64,000 bases of DNA from positions 6,533,501 through 6,597,500 of the forward strand of contig BSBM01000461.1 of NCBI GenBank assembly GCA_027924585.1, given 5' to 3'. The notes beneath the pieces were generated by a model. It saw only the letters and a list, made by a program, of their open reading frames with translations. It was not told the DNA's origin and searched no databases. The DNA comes from Larix kaempferi. Lineage: Eukaryota > Streptophyta > Pinopsida > Pinales > Pinaceae. Shown here piece by piece: positions 24,800 to 35,117 of the stretch; position 1 is the first letter of the stretch, and the number at the start of each line of letters is the position of its first letter. The translations under genes were made by a program, and so were the position numbers.

Positions 24800-25957
24800 G
24801 CTTTTCAGGTTTCTATATCCATTCGAAACCTTGTCATTCATCCATGCATCATCGATGAAGGCGCCTCCACCTGCATAATGTCGACTTTTGTCTAGTAGAA
24901 ACTCAGATCCCCCACACTGCAGCCATCCACTACCGCATTGGGATCTTACGATGGTCGTTCAGCTCAACCACACGGCCTGTTAGTCAACGTACCCATGCAG
25001 TTGGGGGGAAAAATGGTTCTCATAGACATAGATGTCATTAACGCCCAGTTTGACTACAACGTCCTATTAGAACGAAGTTACATGTATAAAATGAAAGTTG
25101 TCACTTATTCCGTCTTCCGCCTCATGATGCTTCCCCATGAAGGATGCATAGTCAAAATCGACCAGATAACACAACACAATCCTAATTCCCTTGCAGCACC
25201 TGCAAACATTCTATCTACGACTGAACAACCCATTCATAGTGCACCTACATCATTCATCTCCTCAGTCAAACCAGGGATATATTCAGATACTCCCATGACC
25301 TCCATGTTCCAATCTATCCCACCCCCCTTGCGGATAACTAAAATATTTAATTTATGCACCCTTTCGCACAACACACAGCCACATACTCAACAAACACCAT
25401 TACTGCCACAACCACCCGCAGTTCCTAGTCACATCGGAGCAACACCGATTCATACTATCCCATTCTTATTTCCTCCTTCAGCAGTCATCAGCACGCCAGT
25501 AATGGCTACGCCAAATCTTCCAGCTTTAACATTAGGACTACCTGTGTGGTACCTACCTGCACCGACCCCTCCCCCGACACCGAATGTCATTTTACAACCA
25601 GTGCAACCCATCAATACTTCAAACCATCCACCAGCTAGCATAGTGAACATCCAAAACCGACCACCATCGACTGGGACCACAGCATCAACATCTAGTAATG
25701 CTCCCCCTCAACTTCGTTACAATGGGGCTAGAGGCCCACAAACCTACACCACTAGACCCACAACCCACACTGCCCCACCAACTCCCAAGTTGGCAAAGAA
25801 TCCCCTAACAATCTGTGTTCCCCCTAAAGGCTCTTTGTGCAATGATATATTCCATGCTACCCATCAATGTCCACAATTACCAGCACTCCAAGAACACATG
25901 AAAATGTTGGATGATGACACTAACATTCCAGTTGTCAAACTTGAACTGCCCCCTTAG
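24800..25957 (+). pseudogene. pro: O protease and proline-rich linker
   Basis: A retropepsin-type aspartic protease that would cut the polyprotein. The catalytic motif appears as IIDEGASTCIM at about 24,850, followed by two adjacent TAG stops, then SYDGRSAQPHGLL, LIDIDVINAQFDYNVLL and RSYMYKMKVV. These are typical of Tat-lineage proteases. From about 25,160 to 25,800 the frame is an unusual 200-residue Pro/Thr-rich linker. It ends in a zinc-knuckle relic at 25,829-25,870 (GSLCNDIFHATHQC, first Cys changed to Gly). Confidence 0.75.
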
Positions 25958-26160
25958 CCTCGCAATAAATCGCTGCGTACCAACCACCCTTGTACGATAT
26001 GCAACATTTACGGCCATTACTCACATTACTACCCCGATCTACCGGATTATAGAGCAACTCTATACGAATTCAATAATGTCAACCTGGAGATATCCCCCCC
26101 TCTCATTGAGGAAATATACCCCCCAAGTCTTCCTCTTCGGAAGAAATCAATACCATTTAT
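25958..26160 (+). pseudogene. Third zinc-knuckle relic before RT
   Basis: In the same frame as the protease ORF, after one TAG, CTICNIYGHYSHYY at 25,991-26,032 is a CCHC knuckle whose last Cys is Tyr. Its context, TNHPC before and a D/E-rich helix after, is like the gag knuckle at 24,519. Confidence 0.6.
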
Positions 26161-27440
26161 ATGATTTCATCCACCTACGTGCCTCAACCAATTAATTTGA
26201 TGACGCACTACTTCCGTAGTGACGAGGAAATCCTAGAAACACTTACTGCACCTGAATACCCCTGGGATGATATGCACCATCGGTCATACTTCATCCCTGA
26301 GGTATCTACCTCCACCATAGCGAACCAACTATCCATCGAATCCAAATATTTTTTACCAACTAAGGTCGACTGGTTTAAAGATCTTATCCCAGCCCTAGAT
26401 GCCTTTGAAGAAGGTAATATGGCCAACATTTTGCCTATCATAAAAATTGATATCTCCACCACACCTGGAAAACCTGAACTTATCTCCTTAGGGGCATCAT
26501 GCACTGAAGAGGAAGTTCAATCCTATAAGAAACTCTTCCAAGAGTTTCACGATGTTTTTTCCTTGTCTTACACCGAGATGCATGGTCTCGATCCTACCAT
26601 TGTAGAACATCACATAGACACTTGGCCTAACATACCACCTATCTACCAGAAACAATGTCCCATTCACCCATCTAAGCTTCCAGCCGTTAAGGCTGAAATT
26701 GAAAAGCTTCAAGTAGTAGGGTTCATATACCATATCACTTATACCACTTGGGTTTCCAACCCAGTGGTAGTCAATAAAAAATTGGGCACCATTCGTGTCT
26801 ATACTGATTTCCGCGACCTCAATCTAGCTTGTCCCAAAAACAACTTCCCAACACCATTTATCGACCAATTAATCGATGCATGTGTGGGGCATGAGGTACT
26901 ATCCTTCATGGATGGTTTCTCCGGGTATAACAAAATTCAAATCCGCAAGGAAAATCAATACAAAACTGCTTTCACCACCCCATGGGGCACTTTTTCCTAT
27001 CGCATTATGCCTTTCGTCTCAAAAATGCTGGAGCCACATTCCAACAAGCCATGACTTATTGTTTTCATGACCTGATTAATATCATATTGGTTTACCTAGA
27101 CGACCTCATGGCTCAATCTAAGAAATGATCTGACCATCTAGACGACCTTCGACAAGTCTTCTTGCATTGTTGCAAATACCAAATCCACTTGAACCCACTC
27201 AAGTGTGTCTTTTGCATTCCAGTAGGTCGTCTATTGGGTTTCATCATTTCAGAAAAAGGAATCACCGTAGACCCATTAAAGGTCCAAGCCATCATGGACC
27301 TACCATCACCTCGTACACTAAGGCAGCTACAAATCCTTCAAGGGAGGTCCAACTTCCTCCACCGCTTTGTCCCCAATTACGCCACAATAGTTCATGGTTT
27401 CCTTCATTTTCTATGCCTTCATACCCGTTTTGTATGGGAC
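26161..27440 (+). pseudogene. pol: O reverse transcriptase
   Basis: RNA-dependent DNA polymerase of the gypsy type. Visible in order: an RT-upstream region ending EYPWDDMHHRSYF; VGFIYHITYTTWVSNPVVV; the catalytic YTDFRDLN; FMDGFSGYNKIQI; KTAFTTPWGTFSYRIMPF; and, after a one-base shift near 27,015, FRLKNAGATFQQAM and the active-site YLDD at 27,093-27,104. Thumb and connection follow (LLGFIISEKGI, RSNFLHRFVPNY). A TGA lies just after the active site at about 27,126. The catalytic Asp residues are intact, so decay is by frameshift and stops rather than active-site loss. Confidence 0.9.
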
Positions 27441-28140
27441 GACCAAGTGGAAGGAGCTTTCACAGACCTGAAGAAAGCACTCACTAATGCCCCCTTGATT
27501 TCTCCTCCGGATTTCACAAGAGACTTTATCCTTTACGTTTCGACATCCAATTATGCCATTTCTGGAGTACTCGTCCAAGAAGACTCTGGTTGTCAAGAGC
27601 ATGTCATTTACTATGTAAGCCAAACCGTATCAGGCCCACCACTGTGCTACCAACATGAATAGAAAATGGCCCTCGCAGTCGTCTTTTAAGTACAGAAGTT
27701 GCGCCATTACATTCTCCTCAACCATACCACAATTGTCGCAAATTCCAACCTAATGGTCTATCTCTTAAATCATCGCCTTTTGCAAGGCCGCGTAGCTAAA
27801 TGGGTGATTATCCTACAAGAATATGACCTAACTTTCAAAACCCCAAAGAGCACCAAATCCTTAGCACTCACTCAACTTATTATGGATCTACCACCCTCAT
27901 CGTCATCACCAGCTATCAATATCGATCTAATTGACGACTAGTTATTCATCGTCTCATCTGACGACCCTTAGTACGGTGACATTTTGGTTTACCTCCATAC
28001 ACAGAAGTTTTGACCCAATATTGACCATGATGGACGTCGTCACATCCCCCACCATGCTCTCCTTTATCTCCTCTTAGGCGATGTCCTCTATCGACGTGGT
28101 ATCGACACAATCCTACGACGTTTCCTTTCTCGAGAAGAAG
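27441..28140 (+). pseudogene. O gypsy RNase H and connection
   Basis: FVWDDQVEGAFTDLKKALT and LISPPDFTRDFILYVSTSNYAISGVLVQ give the RT-linked RNase H with its first Asp position changed to Ser (YVSTSNYA). A TAG at 27,661 and a TAA at 27,687 follow, then YILLNHTTIVANSNL and VAKWVIILQEYDLTF. No second RNase H lies between this domain and integrase, where the Tat lineage usually has one. Confidence 0.75.
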
Positions 28141-29310
28141 CAGAATAAGTACTTAATGATTGTCATAGCGGTGCTTGCGGCAACCATTTATCTAGAATGA
28201 CCACTGCCCAAAAGGTAATCCACGCCGGTTATTTTTGGCCCTCATTATTTACTGATTGCATCACAACAGTCAAACATTTCCAAAATTGCCAGCTCTTTGC
28301 CCCTAAAGCAAGGACTCCCCCTGCCCCACTACATCCAGTAATCACTGTTGGTCCCTTTTGCAAATGGGCCATCGACTTCATAGAATGTAACCCAGCATCA
28401 TCTTGCAGGCATAAACACATCATTGTGGCCGTTGATTACTTTACTAAATGGATAGAATCCATGCCTAATTACAACTACAAATCTGACACTGCAGCCCGCT
28501 TTTTCCTCAACCATGTTATTGGTCGTTATGGAATACCAAAGCAACTCGTCTCAGACAATGGTTCTCACTTTGAGGACTCTGTTTGGTGAGAATTGTCAAC
28601 CCTCCTTAAGTTTGAACATCATTTCTCTTCCGCCTACTACCCCCAAGGGAATGGCCAAGTTGAAGCTATTAACAAAATTTTGAAGACTATCCTCTAGTGC
28701 ACTGTCGACCGACATAATTCCAATTGGCATCTTCTTTTTCCTGTACTATGAGCTTACCGCACGTCCACTAAAACTGCCACTGGTTTCATCCCTTTCCATT
28801 TGGTTCACAGCATAGAATTTGTCCTCCCAATTGAGTTTCAGATCCCAACATTGCATATCGCCATCGAAATCCTCCCAGATACTTCACCAATTGAACAACT
28901 CTTACTTCTTTTAGAGCAATCCGACAAAGATCACCGCACAACTCTCCAAACAATGGAAGCCACAGAGAACCGATCCAAATTCAGTTATGATAAACATGTT
29001 CACCCACGAGCATTTAGTAAAGGAGACCTTGTACTCATTTACAATCAAGCCCATGACAAAAAGGGTAAAGGAAAATCCGAATCCATGTGGCAAGGCCCAT
29101 ACATTATACACACTTTCCTTGGACATGGGGCATACATTTTCACCGATTCAGAAGGTAACCCCATGCACAACCCTAGTAACGGGTTGTACCCAAACGCTTT
29201 TATCCATAAAAATATTATGGACACCACAGTATGCATTGTACAGTTTTTAATTCTTTTTTTCACTGTAAACTTTCAAAACCTTACATTTTTATCTTTTCCT
29301 ACACAAATGG
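28141..29310 (+). pseudogene. O integrase
   Basis: DDE integrase that would join element ends to target DNA. The HHCC domain appears as CHSGACGNHLS and KHFQNCQLF, with the first Cys of the CxxC pair lost. The core acidic residues are all visible: WAIDFIE, SDNGSHF and GNGQVEAINK. TGA at about 28,588, TAG at about 28,697 and TGA at about 28,750 interrupt it. The C-terminal part (DKHVHPRAFSKGDLVLIYNQA and WQGPYIIHTFLGHGAY) is intact to 29,310. No chromodomain is seen. Confidence 0.85.
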
Positions 29311-29726
29311 ATCCTGTTTCATTTCACTATATCGGTTTCGCTAATAGTACAAGCCGCTAGTCTCCAAATCTTGCCTCCGCAGCTTGGGTACTCTATTCCC
29401 CCTCACATGAGTTGATCCACCTCGATGGATTGTGTATAGGAGCTGCTACCAATAACTAGGCTGAGTATGATGCTGTGACCGGTATCCTAACTGCTGCCCT
29501 CCAGATGGGCATAAGTCACCTTCACGTCTTCCTTGACTCCCAGCTTCTTGTTTCTCAGCTCAACATTTGTTACCAGGTATGCGATCCTTGCCTCTTTAGA
29601 AAATTCCTGCGCACTAAACAAATGATTAGATACTTTGAATCCATTTCATTCACTCATGTCCCAAGAAATCTCAACAGTGTAGCAGACCAAATGGCTAATA
29701 ACATTCTAGATTGGCATGTCAACTAA
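29311..29726 (+). pseudogene. O second (archaeal-type) RNase H, after integrase
   Basis: Continuing in the integrase frame through two stops, this reads AAWVLYSPSHELIHLDG, IGAATNN, stop, AEYDAVTGIL, ISHLHVFLDSQLLVSQLN and VPRNLNSVADQMANN. These are hallmarks of the plant or archaeal-type RNase H used as an extra domain by Tat elements. Of the four catalytic acids, Glu (AEYDA), Asp (FLDSQ) and Asp (VADQM) are present. The first Asp appears replaced (YIGFANS where YxDGAS is expected). The position downstream of integrase is unusual. Confidence 0.75.
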
Positions 29727-29840
29727 AACATGTAGGACATCAAAACATACATCACATAAGCATTTAAAAATCAAACAAAAGAAACCATCATAGTATTGCA
29801 TCCATGTGCATACACAACTGTATACTAAAAAATGCATCCA

Positions 29841-29845
<5 letters not shown>

Positions 29846-29911
<66 letters not shown>
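29846..29911. repeat. (TA)n microsatellite
   Basis: A nearly pure TA run of about 33 units lies 120 bp after the second RNase H of element O. The rest of 29,727-30,035 holds two CATCCATGTGCATA words and no gene. Confidence 0.95.
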
Positions 29912-29913
<2 letters not shown>

Positions 29914-30035
29914 ATAATGTCAAAAGAGTGCCCTTAGCACCCACATATACAAAAACTACATAGTCGTACATCATATGTATCAGCAAAAAGCCCCCCCATA
30001 TGCTCATCATCATTTGGGGGCAGGTAGTAGACAGA

Positions 30036-31332
30036 CTAGTCCTCCTCCTCTAGATCAAACTGGTCCTGAACCCTCCTCTCTACTGCCAACATAGCAATCT
30101 GCCTCAGAATCGACCTCCACTCATGCGGAGCATCGTAACATGCCTCTAAGACCTCTCGGTCCAACTCCCTCGAGCCATCATCTTCCACACCATCCAGTAA
30201 TCCCTCAATGGTAGCCCGTATATCATTTGCCTCCCTAGCACTACCACGGCGACGTACGAATCCTCACGTAGGTGGAGGAGGTAATCGAGATACCACCAGT
30301 ACATGACCTCTATGGACCAGATGCCCCAGTGGAGGCCCCGGACCCACATCTGCGATAACCAACACTCAGAGAAGTCAACATCGTAAGAACAACCCTAACC
30401 ATCATAATGTACAAAACCAATAAATATATAAACATGATGTAGAAAACAAAAACATATACATACCATCTGGCCCCCAGGCCTATCCTGCAACTCATGGAAT
30501 CTCGATATCACCACGAAAGTCCATGCCCCGATAGGGAAAATTATTGAACAGAACCCGCATATGCTCCCGCTGCTGGTACATCTCAGTAGTAAAAAACTAC
30601 CTTGACCCCCCACCACCACAGTGAGACATCATCTCGCCCCACCGCACCATCCGCAGCTCAAGGACACCACCATCCCGGACCGGATTATGGGGCCATAAAG
30701 TAGGCACCCGCTAAAAGAAAAAACAACATAAGAAGGAGGCATAACGGAAGTTCCCCCCAAACTGACTCACCTCGTTCAACTTTTGCTGAACACAAGCCAG
30801 GAACATCTGTCCCCAGGCATAGTATGTCCTAGTCATAACCCGATGTACCAACATCATCTTCCCACCCAACAATTCGTGCGGCGCCTGAGACCCAAGTACT
30901 TGCAGCATGCAAGCCGCAACCACTCTCATAGCCGAATCCTCTATATCGATAACTGACAATGCATTCGCATGCACTCGGGACCCCATACGACAAAATATCT
31001 CCAGAAGATCCTCTATGTCAATATATCCCTGTATCCTAGGTTGTGTATCTCCTATCACACCTAAATGGGGTAAACCAGTCAAAAAATAAACATCCATCAA
31101 GGTGAGGTCCAACCTCTCACCTTGAATCATGAAGGCCTAAAGGGCCAGATCCCAGAATCTGACCTACTTGGTCAGCAATAACCGTGCTGACTGCATAATA
31201 GGCACCTGGGAAAACTTCATCAGTCCACCTGCTTCCAACGTAGCCAAAGCATCGTGGTCCCCATCGATAACCTCCATCAAATCAACAGGCATCTCCCTCT
31301 CCCTCCATACAGGCCTTAGGACTCTGATCATC
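30036..31332 (-). pseudogene. Antisense spliced gene in O (plant mobile domain-like)
   Basis: On the minus strand three exons join in frame. Exon A is 31,332-30,771, starting just after a TTTTTTGGTAG acceptor. A 60-nt intron (30,770-30,711) has a GAG/GTGAGT donor and a TTCTTTTAG acceptor. Exon B is 30,710-30,464. A 114-nt intron (30,463-30,350) runs from GTATGT to TCGCAG. Exon C is 30,349-30,036, ending in TAG. Exon A contains MIQGERLDLTLMDVYFLTGLP, like the plant mobile domain or aminotransferase-like family; exon C has ANDIRATIEGLLDGVEDD. In-frame stops (two in A, three in B, one in C) make it a pseudogene. Antisense ORFs between pol and the 3' LTR are known in Tat-lineage elements. A first exon beyond 31,333 was not found. 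Confidence 0.65.
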
Positions 31333-31394
31333 CTACCAAAAAACATAGAAAATATTTCAGAAAAATTGTACCAATTTTTTTTCCCTAGTAACGA

Positions 31395-31700
31395 TCTAAA
31401 TCGCGGTTGTGGGACCCACAGCCACAATCCAAATCACGACTATGAAGGCCACCGTCGTGATCCAAATCGTGACTGTGAAGGCCACAGCCGCGATCCAAAT
31501 CCAGATTGTGAAGGCCACAACTGCGATCAAAATCCTGACTGTGAAGGCCACAGCCGCGATCCAAATCCAGACTGTGAAGGCCACAGCCGCTATCCAAATC
31601 CCAACTGTGAAGGCCACAACCATGATTCCAATCACGACCATGAGGGCCACATTCGCAATTGAGATCACGATTATAGAGTTCATAGCCACGATTCGAGATT
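31395..31700. repeat. 33-bp tandem repeat
   Basis: The word GTGAAGGCCAC recurs every 33 bp for about eight copies, with GATCCAAATC between. A frame of 11 residues per unit (like HSRDPNPDCEG) stays open on the plus strand because 33 is a multiple of three. No protein family is suggested. Confidence 0.85.
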
Positions 31701-32128
31701 GCAACTGTAGAGCTCTAAGCCGCGATCGGAATTGCGCAAAAGGGCTCAAGTCCTGTGATTTCCCCATTGCTCACCCAAAGTGACCAATGCACTGCCCCTG
31801 AGCACCCATTTCCCCCCCGAAATTAAATAAACTTATAGATTAAGGCTAATAGGCTTACCTGGAACTCGCGGAACGAAAAATAAATGGTCGAATCTCCCAC
31901 AAATGCCAAAAATGCTCTGCACAACTCAAATCTCCTGTCAAACCGAATAGTGAAAATGACATGTGTCACTATAGCTAAACTTGTTATTTATAAACATTTC
32001 ACCCATTTTTATTTGACCATTACGGAGTCATACGAAGTCCTTTCTCCACATTGTTGATATTATTGGAATCATAGCAGCGAGACCTTCACAGTATTACAGT
32101 CAGTTTCTCGATTTCACCGACACAGTTT
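31701..32128. other. O 3' untranslated DNA, no gene seen
   Basis: Non-repetitive DNA between the 33-bp and 148-bp arrays. Nothing recognised. Confidence 0.5.
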
Positions 32129-32575
32129 TTGGGCAATTTTTTCCATGCCCCTTGTAGCCTAGGTTTGCATGCCACATCTGTCGTTGTCCGTTTTTTACGT
32201 TCTTTATATCACCAGATTCAGTTTTCTGCACTCGTGATGATGCTTGATATCATTTCTCGCTCTCATGAACATTTTTTCATTGCATTTTTTCCATGCCCCT
32301 CGTTGCCTCGGTTTGCATGCCACATCGACCGTTGTCCATTTCTAACATTCTTTATATCAACGGATTCAGTTTTTCACACTTGTGATGATGCTTGAGATCA
32401 TTTCTCGCTCTCACCACCATATTTTTGGGGCATTTTTTCATGCCCCTCATTACCTCAATTTGTGTGCCACATGGGTCGTTACCCATTTTAAAACATTCTT
32501 CATATCATTGAATTCAGTTTTCCACGCTTGTGACGATGCTTGAGATCATTTCTCGCTCTCACCAATACTTTTTGT
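32129..32575. repeat. 148-bp tandem repeat, 3 copies
   Basis: The word CCATGCCCC or CATGCCCCTC recurs at 32,143, 32,291 and about 32,438. Each copy carries TTTGCATGCCACAT and a GATCATTTCTCGCTCTCA end (one copy has GATATCATT). Confidence 0.85.
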
Positions 32576-33115
32576 TCTGTATAATTTTATCCCTTTTTCG
32601 AGCCAAGTAATCCTTTTACAAAAAAGGCACTTAGGGAGTTTCTGTTAAGCTCTTTTATGACTCCTAAAACAATGAAAAGATCACCGAGCAATATTACTTC
32701 CTTTCATGCTCGCTAAAAGTATCTGAAAGGGAATCTACCTGGTATAAGTTTACCCCTTTTTCGAACCTTGTAGACTAATTATGAAAAATGAATACTCTAT
32801 TCACATCGGTTAGAAGAGTTCTCCATTTGCATCATTTTATGCTTTTTCGGGCCTTGGAGACTAACATACGAAAAATACCACCAATGGAGTCTACTTACCA
32901 CTTTCAGACTCTCTAAAATTGAAATCAACCACGATCAATCCCCATCTTGGGCTTGTATAAATCCACACAATGGTACTCCACCACCAATTCAGAGTCTTCT
33001 TATCGTTTTCAGACTCCTTAAAAATGAAAGCACTCACAAGCATGAACTGTCCTGGGCTCGCACAAATCCACAAGACAGTACCATTTTCGAGCACACTTTT
33101 ATCCCTTCTTGGAGC
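32576..33115. repeat. Diverged tandem blocks in O 3' UTR
   Basis: Three loose copies of a CCTTTTTCGARCC block lie at about 32,590-32,870. Two copies of a block of about 105 bp (AAATCCACA plus CAGACTC) lie at about 32,905-33,100. They look like independent young tandem expansions. Confidence 0.6.
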
Positions 33116-34330
33116 TCATTAAAACCATGAAGAAGGCCACAATGGTGCCTCTCAACGCCACAATAGATCATGTATCCTTACACGGCAGCTTCCCCATTAT
33201 GGTCGCCTTTGTTCAAAGTATTTTGTAGCTTGTCCCATAAAGTCACTCCAGTCTGCAGTACTTGCCCCTGATCCCTTAAAGCTATGATCCCCACACCTAA
33301 AGTTAGTTTCATATGCTTCCAGGTAAACCATGTCATCATGCTCTAAACAAAGGATGTTTGAGTCCCCCCCCCTCTAAAAATGCGAGTTACTCCCCATCCC
33401 CATAGTATATCAGTCCCACTATCAGTACTATCACCCCTTGGTCATACACCTTGAGATCCTATTAAGGAAACATCATTTCCTTGATAGTTGTAGGTCTCCC
33501 TCTGTCGACGTCAACCAATTTATTCCAGAGGAGAGACTTAGAGGTCCCTGTGCCTTGGACTCATCACCATCAGTGGTGAGTGCCTACAGATCATTTTGAA
33601 ATGAGTCCTTAGTGCCTCTCCAAATGATTATTTCTCACATGCTCGACGTCAACACCTTGATCGCATCGTTGAGATTCGTACAGGGTATTGGTCCTTTTAG
33701 TTATTTGTTGAATGCCCCAGATGTCAACTGACTCTAGCACATTTGTGAGTCTACTTGAGGAAATAACTAGTTACATATTCCTATAGATATCTGGGTTGTG
33801 CTTGGCGACAGTATTTAGAAGTGCCCCAGTTTTATACTGCCTTGAGTATACAGTTCCATATACTCTTCAGAAGATCACTCACAGTTATTGAGTCCCTACA
33901 GTTATTGGATACCTTCAGATTCGTTAGTTCATCAACCCTTCTGACACCATATTCAAAACGATTGTTGCTCTTTTATAGTGTATCAGTCCTTCAGATCAGT
34001 TATGGTATGACCATGAGTATATCCCAGCATTGTGTCTCCTCTGGACCATTATGATGTACACAACAGGTTTATATGTATTAGTCAGGCCCACCTTTCTTGG
34101 GCCTCATTGTTATTTATATGTCTTGATACAAGCATGTGTATGCACGCCTCGTCCATTATCAGAGATTATTCCTCGTTCACTTTGAGGACATGTAGTTTTA
34201 GTTTGTGCAGTTTGCATGGGCCTCGTGTTCCATTCTCCAATCGGTCTCTTCTCTCCTCCAAACCCTAGGAAAAAGACAAAATAAATATGATGTTTATCGG
34301 CCATATAATGAGCTCCTGCCCTCACACATC
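33116..34330. other. O 3' untranslated DNA before 3' LTR
   Basis: No supported gene. Pyrimidine-rich DNA with a CCCCCCCCC run at 33,366. Small ORFs here have no recognisable content. Confidence 0.5.
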
Positions 34331-34341
34331 AAGGGGCAATC
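34331..34341 (+). other. Polypurine tract of element O
   Basis: AAGGGGCAATC directly abuts the TGTTAACACC start of the 3' LTR, as expected for plus-strand priming in Tat/Ogre elements. Confidence 0.75.
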
Positions 34342-35117
34342 TGTTAACACCCAAAAAGTGCTCACTAGCTCATTTCCCTATTCACATGCCCCATTTGTCC
34401 ACTTTTCCTACCATTTTAGCCTTTAAAACCTTCAAAAGGTCACCAAAAAGACCAAAATTCATCTTCCCCCCTCAAAAAATACAAAAAACCCTAAAAAATG
34501 GTCCAAAATTCCCAAAAATCAATTAAAAGGGAATAATATTCAAAAGATATTCAAAAAAGGAAAAAGAGGGAAAAAGAGACCTAAACCACATTTAGCAATA
34601 CCATTGGTTTCCTTAAACCATAATGGTATTCTCCATCACCCAAAAGCTATAAAAAGGTGATAGAGGCTCTCCATTAATCATCCACATTCATCCTATCCTT
34701 ATGCTGCCCATTTCACTCCTGAGATCTTGAGCCTCCATTTGAGCTTAGATCCACCTTTGGAGTATCTTTTGTGGCCATTCCCCCATTAGCATCTTGGAGA
34801 AGAGAAAGACCCTTGGAGCATTGGAGCACCTCACCATCACAGTTGCTCAAACCCAACCATTCTCACCATTTGAGGTAACATGATTATTGTAAAGCTATTT
34901 TTTCCATAAATAAAGAATTTGTTTTACATATAGATCTGAGTTCTTTACCATTTACTTTCAAGTTTTTACATGAACATGCTAGATTAACTTTTTAATTTTC
35001 TCATATCTTAGACTAATTCTGGTCTTTTACTTTATTTTTTTATTATTTCAATTGAGACTTCTACTACAAGTTAGTAGGTTCTCATTAGCACATGCTTGGG
35101 TGAAAACCCAAGAAACA
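34342..35117 (+). repeat. Element O 3' LTR
   Basis: Starts TGTTAACACCC and aligns closely to 20,119-20,897, with a TATA box at 34,648-34,655. Homology ends at about 35,112-35,117. The following 118 bp to GGTGCTAACA belong to S2. Confidence 0.85.

Larger units (their letters stand above)
20119..35117 (+). mobile_element. Element O: Tat/Ogre-like Ty3/gypsy retrotransposon
   Basis: A 15.0-kb element with LTRs of about 780 bp (20,119-20,897 and 34,342 to about 35,117). A tRNA-Arg-type primer site (TGGCGACTCCGC) follows the 5' LTR and a polypurine tract precedes the 3' LTR. The flanks are GTCTT and GTGTT, a 5-bp duplication with one change. Internal order: tandem repeats, gag with zinc knuckle, protease, proline-rich linker with two more knuckles, RT, RNase H, integrase, a second RNase H, an antisense spliced gene and tandem arrays. 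The primer-site type, size, antisense gene and 3' arrays fit the Tat lineage. All frames are broken. The LTRs are very similar, so it is the youngest large insertion here. Confidence 0.9.

Noticed and set aside
29706-29915. Ile/Tyr repeat ORF
   Set aside because: Translation of the (TA)n microsatellite.
31395-31700. CRISPR-like array
   Set aside because: Units are contiguous 33-bp tandem copies with no distinct spacers, inside a plant retrotransposon.
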